Numbered from the stretch's first letter, positions 47,540-60,080 are shown. The stretch is DNA of 64,000 nucleotides from Talpa occidentalis (GCF_014898055.3 NW_023601433.1:73825683-73889682), one strand, 5' to 3'. The notes: generated by a model from the letters alone, not told the origin. Program-made: numbers and translations.

Positions 47540-50469
47540 CTGGGGAAAGAAAGGCCAAGAGATTAGCCAGGGCACACGCAGGGCAGGCGGGGCCTTGGCC
47601 CTCACTCCGGAGGGCTCCAGCGACCGGAAAAGGCAGGTCGGAGGCGGCACGGCTGTGCCGAGCCTGGCCTCGTTCCTGGCCGGGCCCCCTTCGCCTCCCC
47701 TTCAGGTAATTTTCACAGAACAGTGAGCTCTGACAGAAACCGCAGGGTAAACCAGCTGCACACAACAGCTTACATTTCTATGGAGTTTTTCTGCATTATC
47801 AAATGTCCCAAAGTGCTGTTCACAGGATTTAATTACATCCTTATGCGGAGCCATTGTGCAGACAAACGTGAGGACCATTAGAATCAGCAGCAACCATCAA
47901 ACTGATAGGAGGACAGTACCCCAAAGCCAATTAACCTACGGGGTGGGAGCCCCGACAAGCAAGTGCTATTGGTATTGGCCCTGACCTTGGCTCAGTTCAG
48001 CCACTGAACACTCAGCTGAGCCCCAGCATGGCACGAGGCCCTGAGGGCCCAGGGCACAGGGGTGCTGGAGTGGCTGACCAGGCGCCACCTACAGAGGGGT
48101 GGACTGCAGGAAGGCACCACAAGGCTTGGCTTTGCCCTTTCTGTCCCAGACTGCAGGCAAGGTTTTGCCAGCAGGGGTGGCAATTTCAGCCCCGCGGGCC
48201 ATAAGTTGCACGCTACGAGGACATTTGATGGTTGACTGATACTGAGAAAATGTCTCCTGAGCACTGGCCACCTGCCAGGTGCTGTCATAAGCCCTGAGGA
48301 CCAACCCAGGACAAATCACACAGGGGAGCGCAAGAGTGGCAGGCAGAAGCGAGTCCATTTCCCACCAGCGACCAGGCCGCCCCCACGAGTCCTCCTGGAA
48401 CACAGCCTGGCCAGAGCGGCTCAGCACGGCCTCTGGTGACATTCTCTGCTCAGCTACTGGACAGGTGGGGGGGGGTCATTAACCTTGATTTAGAGTCTGT
48501 ACATAGTTTTGGAGATTCTTCTGTGCACTCAAGGGCCCATAAGTGCACGGCCCCGGTATCCCTCTATAGCTGGGGCAGCTCCTCGATTGTTAATTTAGAA
48601 AAAAGTAGAAGCCTCCTTTCCCTCCCGCACCAGGCCAGGATCCACGAGCACCAGAAGAAATGATTTGAAAACTATGTCTGTGTTTTCCAGGTATGGCTTC
48701 TGCCCCTGGCATCCCCACCCTTTGGGGAGCTTGCAGCAATGTCCCACTTAATCTAAATTCTAAGGTCATGTCAAAGCAAACTGGACACCCTCAGCTCCCC
48801 ACCCTGATGCCTAAGAAGAGTGAGCGGAGCCCGAGAGCCTGCTCACTCGGAAAACACGCACAGGGACTGAGGCCCGGCATGTCTTTGCCATCAGTCTGTA
48901 AAGCACAGACAACCCTCAGCCCTCAGAGGCTCACTCCATTCCACGGACCACACCGCAAAGAGCACTGCTCCCCCGGAGGAACAGCCAGGCTGCGCTCCAG
49001 AGGAGACGCCCAGGCGTGGCGCCGTGCCCGCCCTCACTGTGTGTGCCCGCATCTCAGCAGATGGGATAATGCTGTGGCCACAGAACCTAACGATGACTGC
49101 TGGGGTGTTCCACAAGCCCCAAGGCTCTGGCCTAAGAAAGCCCCTACTGGTGAAAGGAACCCCAGCTCTAGAGCACCCCCAGGCACCTTGACGGACGGCG
49201 GGCTACCAGCCCCAGCCGAAGATGTCCGACTGACCTCTCAACTGAAGCTGGCCAGGGGTCGGGCGGGGGTGTCTTGTGATCTCGGCTGCTCTGCAAGACC
49301 AGCCCTGGGGACAAGCAGGAACGTCCTCAAAAAGGATGTTGCTCTGGTCATCCCAAGGAAGGACTTGCCGAGGCAGGAGCGTGCTGTTCAGCAGGCCCGG
49401 CTGTTTAAAAAGACGGTACCATCTCCCCGCCAGGCCCTCATCTTCTCCCCGGGTCAGTCCCCAGCCCACCTGACTCACTTTCCTTCTCTGTCCACACATC
49501 CCCACGCCCACGGCGCCAGGCAGCCCAGGCTGTGCTCCTGTCCACACCTCCCGAGGCTGTCCCTCGGAGTGGCCTTCTGCTCCTCGTCTGCAGTCAGGCT
49601 GCCTCACACCCCCGTCAGATGGTGAGCACTCCCTTTGCTGCGCCTGGCCGGCAGAGTCAGAGGCTTGTGCTCAGTGCCCCTTGACCTTTCCTGGTGCCAC
49701 TCCCTTTCCCCACGGCCTGGCCCTCGGTGAAGCATCTGTCTGGCACATCGTGGGCAGCCACACGTGTGGACCGGTTCCTGGTGCTGGGGCCTTTGAATTT
49801 TTCTGGCATTTCATGGGTTCAATTAAAAAAAAACCAAAAAAACAAAAAACAACCTGGAACCATAATTTGAGACCAAAGTATATCCATTTAAGACTTTCCT
49901 TATCCTGGGCAAGAAGCATTGGTTGCAAGTCTCCCCCCAAGCCCGAGGCAGCAGCATTCCCTGGCATGTCTCACAGGCCTCTTCTCCAGCAGCGCGGCAG
50001 GTGGGAGCAACCAGCCACTTTCCCCACGCTGGCAGCCCCCTTATCTCACTCTGCCTCAGCAGGAGCAGCAGCAGCAGCAGCAAGTGGCTGGTCCCTACTG
50101 GAGAACTGTCCCCGGAAGGACAAGCCCAAGAACAGAGAATTGGAGGGTGTGAAACCAAGACCAAGAGTGACTGAGGGTCCCGTGGGTCTCAAAAGCCCTT
50201 TGAGGGGCAGGCAGGGGGAGGGTCTTGGGCTGGGACGCTCCTGGCCGCAGTGAATGGTGGGCCAGCAGTGTTCTTCCCTCCACCATCATGAGCGACCACC
50301 ACAGCCTCGTGCAGATTGTAGTCAACGAGCTCCCCTTCATGTGTTTCTTCTGTTTTTACTACATCTACTGTCACCTACTCTAGCTCTTTTATTGGCGTAG
50401 ATTTGCCTTGCCATCTGTATACAGATATGTTCAGTAATTCAAAACGCCAAGCAGTCAGCTCCTTAGTCA

Positions 50470-50605
50470 CAAGTCTGGGAACGTTTACAGATGACGCAGT
50501 GAGCCGCCAGTCTGCCTCTGTCACTCACTGGCTGTGTGGCTCTGGCAAGGCACATCCCATTTTTACTCTCTTTTCCTTGTAAAATGAAGGGGTTGGACTC
50601 AAGTC
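50470..50605 (+). mobile_element. MIR SINE remnant
   Basis: GTCTGCCTCTGTCACTCACT, GGCTGTGTGGCTCTGGCAAG and TTGTAAAATGAAGGGGTTGG match the MIR core and downstream part in order. Confidence 0.75.
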
Positions 50606-50632
50606 CTTGTTGGCCTCTTCTAGTTCTAAAAT

Positions 50633-50903
50633 GTGAAAAGTTTCCTTGGCCTCCCTGGTGGCGTAGGGGTTAAGTCTCAGCACTATCACCCTGATAGCCT
50701 GAGCTCTCTCCCCGGCCAGGGAGCTACAGACCTGGTGCAGCAGACCTCTCCTGCCGCCCGCTGCTCCCCTCAGCAGTGTACTTCAGTCAGTCTGCCTGTT
50801 CTGCTCCCCATTCTGTCTCTGGTGAATCCTCTCACCCCCCGCACCTCTGGCCTGCATCCCAATTCTATGCAAAAAAAATATAAATAAAAAGTGAATTTTC
50901 CTT
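50633..50903 (+). mobile_element. SINE with the shared body but a different head
   Basis: The body from 50742 (GCAGACCTCTCCTGCCGCCC) through GGTGAATCCTCTCACC matches the other SINE copies. The head GGCCTCCCTGGTGGCGTAGG, then TTAAGTCTCAGCACTATCAC, differs after the A-box region and the B box is decayed. The tail ATATAAATAAAAA lacks the T-run. Flanks GTGAAAAGTTTCCTT and GTGAATTTTCCTT suggest a target duplication with an indel. Confidence 0.85.
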
Positions 50904-51714
50904 AATCTAGGAAGCATTCTAACTTGCAGTGGCTCTGTCTGCCTCTCTGCTGATCCCTGGGACACAGCCACACATTTCAAAGCTCCACTACCCTCCCTGC
51001 ATTTGCCACGGTGAGTCACTCAAGTGCCATAACCTGCCTGAGAAGGCTGGCACTGCTGATGCAGGCCCAGGATCGCTTAGCTACAGCTGAGTGGCAGCGG
51101 CCCCTGGGCTGTGAGCCCCAGCCAGCAGGGCTGTCAGTTGCACATCGGGGTGAGGGCTTCTTGGCCCCTCATTGAAGGCACACCCACCGCCTCCTGGCAC
51201 CATCACAAAAGGCCTGTGCATCCAGTCACTCTGGAAGAAAGCCCTCATTAGGGCACTGCCTCCATTTCTGTCAGGCCTTTCAGCCTGACTGACTTCGCTC
51301 TACCTCAGCTCTCTGGTCTCTGAGATGAGGGGACAGAGCTCTCCACTTCTCAGGATGGGTCCCGGGTCCTGTGATATGGGGGGGCTTGTGAGCTGTGTAG
51401 CCCCTTAGGCCCTTGATGGGCTCGCCACATCCACAGTATTCTCTCAGGTCTGGGGGGTGGGGGGTGCACCTCCCTCGCTGGTAAGGAACCAAAATTCGTG
51501 GACAGCAAGAGATCTGTAGAGGCAGCCACGAGGCAGGGCCAGGGCTCCCACAGGCAGAGGAGGGCTTTTCACTGTGCCCTATCAGCCCCAGACATGGAGC
51601 AGCCAGGCAGCTAGCACTCACCCCCGACCTCTGACCTCTGACCTCCCCGCTTCAGTAGCGGCAGAGCTGACAGGAGGCAGCCTCTCCTCTCCGGGCTACT
51701 CTGCTTCTGGCAGC

Positions 51715-52240
51715 CTGGCAGGCGGGAAGAGGCCGGTCCTGGGACTCAGGGCGGCGCCAGCACGCGGCCGGCAGGTGGCAGCAGCGCGCTTCCCGCCGGG
51801 CCCTGCTTTTCCTGCGGGGACCCCCGGGGCTAATTGACAGCCTGGCTCAGCAGAGAGGATCCTCTTACACCACACTGTCGTTATTAGCTCATTCCTCCGA
51901 TGACGCTTATTAATGTACTTCTGGAGAAATGCTCATTCTCCCCGCTGTCAGCGCTCTGTGTGGCGCTGGGAACCGGGAAGGGCCAGGCTGGCGGGGGCGC
52001 GGGAGGCCGCGGGCGGCGCGCACAGGCGGAGCTGCAGACCGCGTGGCCGCGGCGCCACCGACTGCGGATGACGACAAGCACCCGGCGGCCCGGGCAGTCC
52101 TCGCTGCTCACGAATCCCCCTTCGCGGATGAAGAGATGTGCTGCCCACGCGGGGGGCTCTGCTACTGGGAAGGGCCTGAGAAAGGCCCCGTGCGCTCGGC
52201 GCCCGGCTCGCACTGCAGACCCAGCCCTGCACTGCAGCCC
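51715..52240. promoter_or_regulatory. CpG-rich block with AT-rich homeodomain-motif core
   Basis: CpG-dense sequence at 51725-51830 and 51940-52210 brackets a less CpG-rich core (51830-51940) with TAATTGACAG, GTTATTAGCTCATT and CTTATTAATG, which resemble homeodomain/MEIS sites. It lies inside the largest intron, about 4.2 kb upstream of the CHAT exons, and is a candidate enhancer or alternative promoter. Open frames here lack coding support. Confidence 0.5.
51765..51783 (+). promoter_or_regulatory. CTCF-like motif in CpG-rich block
   Basis: CGGCCGGCAGGTGGCAGCA fits the long CTCF consensus at all but one position. It is on the plus strand, opposite in orientation to the sites at 43984 and 45092. 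Confidence 0.4.
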
Positions 52241-54349
52241 CATGGTGGGGGTGGGGGGGTTACCTGCCGGATGCAGGTGTGAATAAGCCCAGGTGAGGGG
52301 AGGCAGGGACCACCTGAGGGTGTGAACGGGGATGACTGTCCAAACTGCAGCACTCTGTGGGCACCAATCTCGTTGCCCTGGTTTCCTGTCAAGGCACCGA
52401 TGAGAGAGCGAGTTCCCTGTGCAGACAGCGCCCCACCCCAACACTGTTACTGGTTTTTTTTTTGTTTTTTTTTTTTTTCAGCCTTTCACATTCCAAGATG
52501 GCACATTAAATGAACCAACTCTGCTTGAGCTAAATAAGCCCGATGCAGGCAGCTCGATGGGAGCAGCCCCTCAGGCTAGTGCCCTGAGTTCTGCAGGGCA
52601 GGCTCTTACCTCAGTCCACTTGGTTTTCAAGGGAGTATTTCTCCACAAGTCGGGGCTTAAAGAACCAGACCTCCTCCACATGGTAGTGTCTGGGTGGGGT
52701 GAGCAGGTAGAAATAAGGGAGCAAGGGCTTGGCTCTCCTCAGACAAGGCTAAGGAAGGGCTCCCACTCAAGCCTGCAGACCCCAGGGATGGCCAGAGGCC
52801 ACCTAGCCCTGAGATTCTGTCCCACAACCTTTGCAGCATGAAGGGAGGAACCAGCCACCTTGGGGCAGTCCTGAAGAACAGCGAGGGCTTGGTACAAAAA
52901 AGCTGGGTGCGGCTTTCCCCTAGATGCACTGGACCCAGAGGCAGGCAGCCCCACGAAGGGCAGACTCGTAAACTGTCCCCGAGACTCCATGGTCACAGAG
53001 GGGGCCGAAGACGTCCCTGCAGAACGCAGGGAACAGCGGGGAAGAGACCCATTTCGTGAAAACCAACGGCGCAACCTGTCTGGGGGTAAAACTAGCCTTG
53101 CCAGGGCTTACACTTCAACATGCTAAAGAAAATGTTGGGGCCTACCCTCACACCATGGGTGCTCCCTGAGCCCTCCAGGGCGGCCGGGCCAGGATGACTG
53201 CAGAGAGACGGTAGTGCATGGGGAGATGTGGCCCTGGTCCTCCTGGAGTTCACAATCTTGAGTATCAAGCAAGAGCTGAGAGCCACGGCGTGTGCACGTG
53301 CATGTGTGCCTATGTGTGTGTGCGCAGTGGTCTCAGAGCTGGCACGTAGGCCAGTTCCCTGGAGTGTCTCCTCTTTTCCCACCTCCTTCCTCCTACGGCT
53401 TTCAGGTCCTCGCAGACTAACTGGAAACAGGGATGGAGTGAGCTGAGCCAGAACAGTCAGAACAGTCGCTGCAGGACACATCCAGCCATGGCACTTCAGA
53501 CTACTGGAGGGGAGGTCAAAGGAGGGAACTAATCAATATGGGGCACCTTCTGGGGCATACCAGAGCTGGGCTGTGATGTGTGTAGTCATGGAGTTCTCAC
53601 CGCAGACCAGGTCTCACCTCACACCCGCAGGTCCTGTTGTTCCAGATGAGTACACCAGACACTAGATTAAGCATATCACCTAAGGCCCTGGCGTCAGGCA
53701 CCGTGCCCCACAGGCAGGCAGGCAGCAGGAAGACTGCATGCTGGGGGGGGGGGCCTCTGTTCTCTGGGCAGCCCAAGACCAAGTGATGCCATAGCTGCAG
53801 GCCCTGAACCCTCATGGGGACGGGGTCTTCCCCACCCACCTTCCAGGAGGACCACAGCACAGAGCTCCAGTTTCAGGGGTTGTGTGCAAGCAAGACCTCG
53901 CCCTCAGGTTAGGATCGTGCAGGGGAGGAGGAAGGAGGCTGTGTGTGCCATGATGGGGTGCCCATTCTAGGTGTGGCTGCCTTGGCTCGGCCACTCTCAC
54001 CTCCTTTGCTCAGTCACAAGCGCCTCCCCTTCCCAGGCTGGGAGGCTTCCTGTCTGTGCTCACAGTGGCGAGGGCTGCCTGGCTTAGGCTCCTGCCTCTG
54101 CTCCTTAAGGGCCCGGTGAGCCCCTTACCTCTCTCAGGGGGGCCTCCTGCCTCATAGGCCAGGACTGCTCTTGGGAGTGTCCTTGGCAGATGTGGAGGAG
54201 AGCTTCTGCCCTGTTGGGATCTGCTGTTTGCAAACCACTTGATTCCTTTCTCTCCAGCCTCAACCCAGCCAGAATATTCCAAAATTCCCTCTGAGACCCT
54301 AAACTCTGAACTCTTTTGAGGGATGGGAGCTGACCCTGAACAACACTGG

Positions 54350-54600
54350 GTTTTCAGGTACCAATGGAAATATTAATTTGCAAATCTATTATATTCAAAT
54401 AGCCAGAGATGCCCCCGATCTAATTACAATAAAGGATTCTGAGACCATTCAATGCCTCTCCACCATGAACATCCTCACATGAAGGGCTGACTCTTCTGGG
54501 AAATGAATGCTGTCAAGGGCTGCATTTTAAATACTTATTCAATAAGCTGTCGGCACTTTCTGCCTGTTCACCGCCTTAATTACCACGTGTCTGGCTCACT
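54350..54600. promoter_or_regulatory. Candidate conserved non-coding element with POU palindrome
   Basis: AT-rich island in GC-rich surroundings with a perfect palindromic octamer-type site ATTTGCAAAT (54376-54385), TCTAATTACAATAAAGG and CTTAATTACCACGTGTCTGG. It has no repeat signature I recognise. Conservation is suspected from its character and not measured. Confidence 0.35.
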
Positions 54601-55394
54601 GGGCCAGGCTCCCTCCTACGGAGCAGAGCCGGAGGCTGGGCAGGCTGAGGCCCGAAACTCTGCCCTTTCAGGGTGACGCGGGCTCCTCTCAAGCCTGGGG
54701 TCAAGTCTGGGGCTGCATGTGGCTCTTTCCCCTGGTTCTTGGGATCCATCTTCAGAGTGTCTGGGTTTGTGGCTCAAGGCCTACATCAAGGGCGGAGGCA
54801 CAGGCCTACACAGAGCGAGCAGGGGCCTGCCCTCCCGTAGGAGCCACAGCCTTCAGGGCTCTCGGCCATGGCCAGGTGTGCTCAGCTGTAATGAGCATGT
54901 GGCTCCCTGTACAAGCCTAGAGATGATCACCTTGGGACCTGATGCCCAGGACAGCCTGGCATAGCCTTGCTTTACTTGCTGACCCCATGATGCAGGGGTC
55001 AGAAGATAGCCCAAGCTGGGCAGTCAGTGGGGGGTGGGCTTATTTTTTGCCCAGGGATGGAGAGAAGAAAATATTACCATGGCAGCAACTTGCACAACAG
55101 CTGCTGTCTATCCAGCACTACAGAAAAACGCCTTTCCAAGGGACCGCACACCATAGGCAATTTGTGTGTCCAAGCCTCTTCCACCCCCCTGACCTCCTCA
55201 CCTCAGTGGGTTCTCACTTACTGGCTAATAAAGAATCTCCAGAGCTGTATTTGTCGTGGTTGTCCAAAGATAGTGCACTGGCCCAGTTCAGAGTTCAGTC
55301 GTGGACTTCCTGGCACTGCAGGAGTTTAAGCAAACATGGGGCGATCGTGTGGCAGGGGTATTGGGTGAGTGGGAGTCTGAGGGGCTAAAGCAGA

Positions 55395-55515
55395 AGCTTT
55401 GGGTCTGGCAGACCTCGACCCTAATGCCAGTTCTGTCATTGGCTGTGTGACCCTGGCAACTAATTTAACCTCTATGAGCCTTATCTTTGAAAAGAGTCAT
55501 AACCCCATTGGCTAA
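55395..55515 (+). mobile_element. MIR SINE remnant
   Basis: TGGGTCTGGCAGACCTCGAC, TTCTGTCATTGGCTGTGTGA, CCTGGCAACTAATTTAACC and TCTATGAGCCTTATCTTTGA are in MIR order. Confidence 0.8.
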
Positions 55516-57589
55516 GACAGTCCACATGACGAGCCTGGCAAGCACTGGGCTCTTGGTGAGTGAGCAACAGTCACCCCTGTCATCACGTCACTGTGGTTCA
55601 TGTCTGCCCCTTCCCCTTCCTCTCCTCCTCCCCTCCCTTTCTTTCTTCCACAAACAAGCAACTATGCACCCCGACTTACACAGACACCCTGCGTTAACCT
55701 TGAGGGGTACAGAGAGAAATGAGATTCAGCCTGGCCTCGGCTGAGGGGGCCTGGATGATGCATAATGAAAATGTGCTCAATTTTCAGAAAAGGAGAAAAC
55801 TACTCCAGTGAGGGCAACCATTCCTGACGGGTTCATGAAAGAGGCTATTTGGGAGGACGCCTCAGGGCAAGTCCTCTTGGCCATGTGCCCATGCCCTGAG
55901 GTATAAAGGCAGATTCAGGGTCTGTTCAGGTTCAGACGGGATGGAGTGGGCGGGGGCGGGGGGGAGTAGAGAGCTGGGGTGGAGGACGCAAGAGGAATGA
56001 CCAGCAGGACTGCACAGGATCCGAACACAAGCTCTGCTGCTTCAGCTTGCAGCCGCTGGGAGTCCCAGGGCCCGTGAGAGATCAGAACCAGGACAAGCAC
56101 CTGCCAGCAGGTGGGTGGTAACGGACAGTAGCAGACGGCAGGAGTTCCACGAGGGGAGGGGCTGAGCCCAAATCTACACCACCCATTGGGAGACTCCGGC
56201 AATGACCTCCCTGAGCATCAGCGGCCCTTCTAGCTCGCTCCTAGGGTAACATTAGGTGGTGATTTCTGGGGAGGGGGGGAGTGCTCAAGAAATGGTCACG
56301 GCAATGGAAGGAGAGAGGAGACCAGATATGTTACAAGGTTGACCCGAGGGTCTCAGCGGCAAACTGCATTTGGAGTGCGAGGTCACTGGGGTTGGGGGTA
56401 CCGTGAGGGCCAAAGGGATGCAGAAGGCACAGCTTGAGACAAAAAAGCACCTCCCAGACTTCACCTTGCACAGGAAGCAGCCAGGAACTTGGTTCAAACA
56501 CAGATCAAATGGGTAGGTCTGGGCCTGGGCTGCGACAGTTGGGCTGATGATCTCTGTGTGGGCCGCTAGCAGCTCAGAGGCCACCCGTGCCATCTCCAGC
56601 AGTGCTAACGGCATGTGTTCTCTGTGTAAACTTCCTTTCTTTTTTTCCCTTTCTTTTTGTTTTTTTAATCCATTTATTTTTCATATGTTCTGGTAGCATC
56701 TGTATGTTTTGGTAAATTGTATTAAATAAATTCTGGAACAAGAAAGTGAAATATAAACAAGGGATAAGGGAAACATTATTCATAAATTAAATTGTGCCTT
56801 AAAATACATTGGCAAGCTTGATACTTAGAAGCAACCTGCGGGGAATCCTCTGCCTCATGAACAAACTTGTCGCTATCCAATGGGCTTGATTTGGGTATTT
56901 CTGACTTCACACCTGCACCTCATTTGCATTTGCACTGCCTGGAGAGGCGCACAGATGAGTGAGCACCCGAGCCAGCACACAGGGGGCTGGCGGGCCCCTC
57001 GAGGTGGTGCCCCCTGAGGGGGCAGCTGGCTGCGCCTCTGACAGATCACGCCAGAACAGAGGCTCCTGCCTGAAGCCTGGACACCGCAGGCAGCTTTGGA
57101 ACAGCTGTTGGCAGGGAAAGTCTCTGTGTGAAATCACCACCATGAGGGGGTGAGCGATGGGGCGGCTGGCCCAGGTCAGAGTAGAGAGACCCTGCAGTCC
57201 TCTTGTCGGGGACAGCAGGAAAGTAGGACAGAGTCCTGCTCTGGAGGCACCTGGACACCAGCAAAGAGTAGAGGATGGGCCAACAGGACGCCAGCCAGAA
57301 GCTGAGTGTGGAAGCTCGGGCTCAAAGCTGGGGCTGCCGCCTTAGCTGATGACCCAGTAGGGTCATCACTCTGCATTTGTTGAGTCTCTCGGATGGGACT
57401 GGGACGAGCAGAGAGAGGTGATGAGGGGAGGAAGCATGGAGCTGTATGTCTGTATCAGGTTGCAGGGGGAGATCGGATTTGAAAAGTGAATGATTCACCC
57501 CACTAAGGGGTGCCACAGGAACCTCAGACACAGTAGGGGGGGAGACAGCAGCTGCTGACAACACAGCAGGCTCTACACACTCGTCATCA

Positions 57590-57720
57590 CACTTATTAGA
57601 GCCTCATAACTCTATTGGGGGGCGTTTTTACTCCCACTTTCCAGATGAAAAATAAATGGCTCAAGGTCACTCACTAATGCAAAGTAGAGACAGGCAGGTT
57701 TCAAGTCTGCCTGGCCCCGA
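57590..57720 (-). mobile_element. MIR SINE remnant
   Basis: CCACTTTCCAGATGAAAAAT, GGCTCAAGGTCACTCACTAA and AGAGACAGGCAGGTTTCAAG match the antisense MIR core. Confidence 0.65.
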
Positions 57721-57882
57721 AGCCCATGGTTCCTCCGCCCGCCTTGTGCCTCACCACAGGACAAAGCCTAGACCCAGGAATGTAGGGGTAGATGGAACCC
57801 TTGTCCCTATAGGCCCCCGTCTACAATCTACTCACAGCTGCAGGTTGGAGCCGAAGTGACACGTGTTTATAAAGAACCACAG

Positions 57883-57947
57883 GCACACGTCCCCGCAGCC
57901 GCACACGTCCCCGCAGCCGCACACGTCCCCACAGCTGCACACGTGGC
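57883..57947. repeat. 18-bp minisatellite, 3.6 copies
   Basis: GCACACGTCCCCGCAGCC repeats exactly at 57883-57900 and 57901-57918, then with two changes at 57919-57936, then partially. Each unit has CACGTC; the last partial unit has CACGTG, and another CACGTG lies 20-odd bases before the array. Confidence 0.95.
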
Positions 57948-59090
57948 AAGAACTCGGAGCATGACACGGGCTTGCCCGGTTTCCAGCCCGCTGACTAGAC
58001 AGACCCTGTGGGGACACTTCTTGCTTTCCAGTCACTGCTCTCCCCACACCTTTAGACGTTCAACTTCCCATGCAGTGCACACCATGGCCCTCCCGTCTCC
58101 ACTGCAGGGCAGGTGTCTTTGCTCAGGGTTTGGAGGGCAGGGTGGGCTCGAGGAGCATGACTCGCTCCCTACTGCCAGCATGGCGGGCAGGAAGCAGGCA
58201 GGGAAAGGCAGACACCCGATACCCTCTTCATGGTTCCCTGGCTCCTGAGAGCCACTGTGGCATTCCCAGACACAGGGCTCCTGGGGCCTTGAGGGTTACA
58301 GAGAAATCCACCCTGATCTGATCGGGGATGTGGGCACAGCCTGGTGCTGGCTGCACATCCCGTAACTCTGGTTGTGAGTGCTCTGCCCAGCAGGCAGCCT
58401 CCTGGATGGGGATTCAGCAAGTGACTGAGCCGTGCAGCCTACGCACCGAGAAAGGCACACGAGTGGGCCGCACCAGATGCGGGCAGCGGACATCCCCGCG
58501 GGCCGCTCTCGCCTGCCATCCCGTCTTTTGTCTCTTCTCTCCAGGCCCACAGTCGGTAAAGGCTGGCCCGGGGATGGTGGCATCTCTCCCCTCGTTCTCA
58601 GGTCCCCAGGTCTTTGTGAGTGATTCTATTGGTCTCACTTGCTGGCCCCTCCACTCTGTCTCCCCTTAGGGGCAGATGGGGGATGGCAGGCTAAGGTGCT
58701 GGCTGGAGTCACAGGGATGTAAGGGGCCCACTGTGGCATTTCTCTTGAGAATGGGGACACTTAACACTTCTTTGGCCTTTGTTTCATTTCTTGCCACTAA
58801 TCTCTAAGCAACCGGAAAGTCCCTCTCCACACCAGTCACTCATACAAACCATAATGTGGAAAAATTCTGACAACAGAAGTCAGAACATTTCTCTGGAATA
58901 TGGGTCCTAATTGGTCCTGGATGGACACACCTCTCGTGCCAAGGCATGGCCCTGGAATCAGGTGCCCCTGAAAGCCTGTCCCAGCTCCCTCCTCTCTTTA
59001 TAATAAACGTGACCTACTGATTGCTACCAGGTTCAGGCACACAAACCCCACACAGTACATTCACACATGCACCCCATACACATTCACCAC

Positions 59091-59109
59091 ACACACACAC
59101 ACACACACC
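59091..59109. repeat. (CA)n microsatellite
   Basis: About nine AC units in an intron. Confidence 0.9.
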
Positions 59110-59939
59110 ATCTGTGTGTTCACACATACATCCACACACTAAGACACCCCCTTCAGTCCTCACATAACTCCCCAAGCCTGAACTTGACATGCAAATGCGT
59201 TTTCTGTCAAAGTGCACAGGCAAGAAGAAAAACGTGGTTACAAAGACCCCAAAAGCAAAGGCAGAGCAAAGATTAGTTCCTGGAGTGGCCACATAGAAAA
59301 CTCTAAGGCCAAGTTCCACTTGACTTGCATTAGCTGCAACAGCCTCATTGCCAACCAGTCCAGCACATCACCCTAGAACCGCAGGGCCAAGGAACGGGTG
59401 AATCGTGTCGCTGGAGGGCCCCACAGAGGGGAGCTGGCTGCTCCTGTGTACACCAGGCCCACATGCATGGCTGCCTCCTCTTCACCAGGGGACCAGCCCT
59501 CTGCAAGCCCTAGCCCACAGGAGGAATCTGCGGAAAAAGTCACTGAGCCATTCCTGTCAGTGACAAGGCGGCACCCTTCTAGCTCAAGTCCCAGCCGTGT
59601 GTGACTTGATACCTTTCTTTTTGTGGTGCCTGAGGTCCTGGGAGTGGGGTCCTGACCTGGTGCACCTGTCTACAGGGAGGTCCTGGCCACCTGATCATCT
59701 GCCCTTGGCATTCTCTCGCATGCAGGACATGAGGTGGAACAGAAGAGGAAGGGCCGGTGAGGCCACAACCCAAGAAGACCAATACCAGCAGGCCGCAATG
59801 GTCCATACAATTTCCATCCCCTCCAAAGTTCACCCACCCATGCTATCTTAATTAAATTCAGTACTATCCTACCCCTTTATTCAAACAGCAGAAAGTCACT
59901 ACGAATTGGTACCTCCTAAGTAGTAGGAAGCCTGATATT

Positions 59940-60080
59940 ATTGTTGTTTAATTCCCACATTAAAGGAATCCTGCAAGGTGGTAAGTTTGTCCCCATTTCC
60001 ACGATGAGGAAACAGAGCTGGCAGTGTGAAATCAGCCTCCCAAAGCGTCACAAAAGGTGGCAAGGCCAGAACCTGTGCCC
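59940..60080 (-). mobile_element. MIR SINE remnant
   Basis: AATTCCCACATTAAAGGAAT, CCCCATTTCCACGATGAGGA and AACAGAGCTGGCAGTG match antisense MIR. Confidence 0.65.

Noticed and set aside
51884..52444. Long overlapping open frames (up to 186 codons) in the CpG-rich block
   Set aside because: Frames are open on both strands because of high GC and low stop frequency. No splice or domain support.
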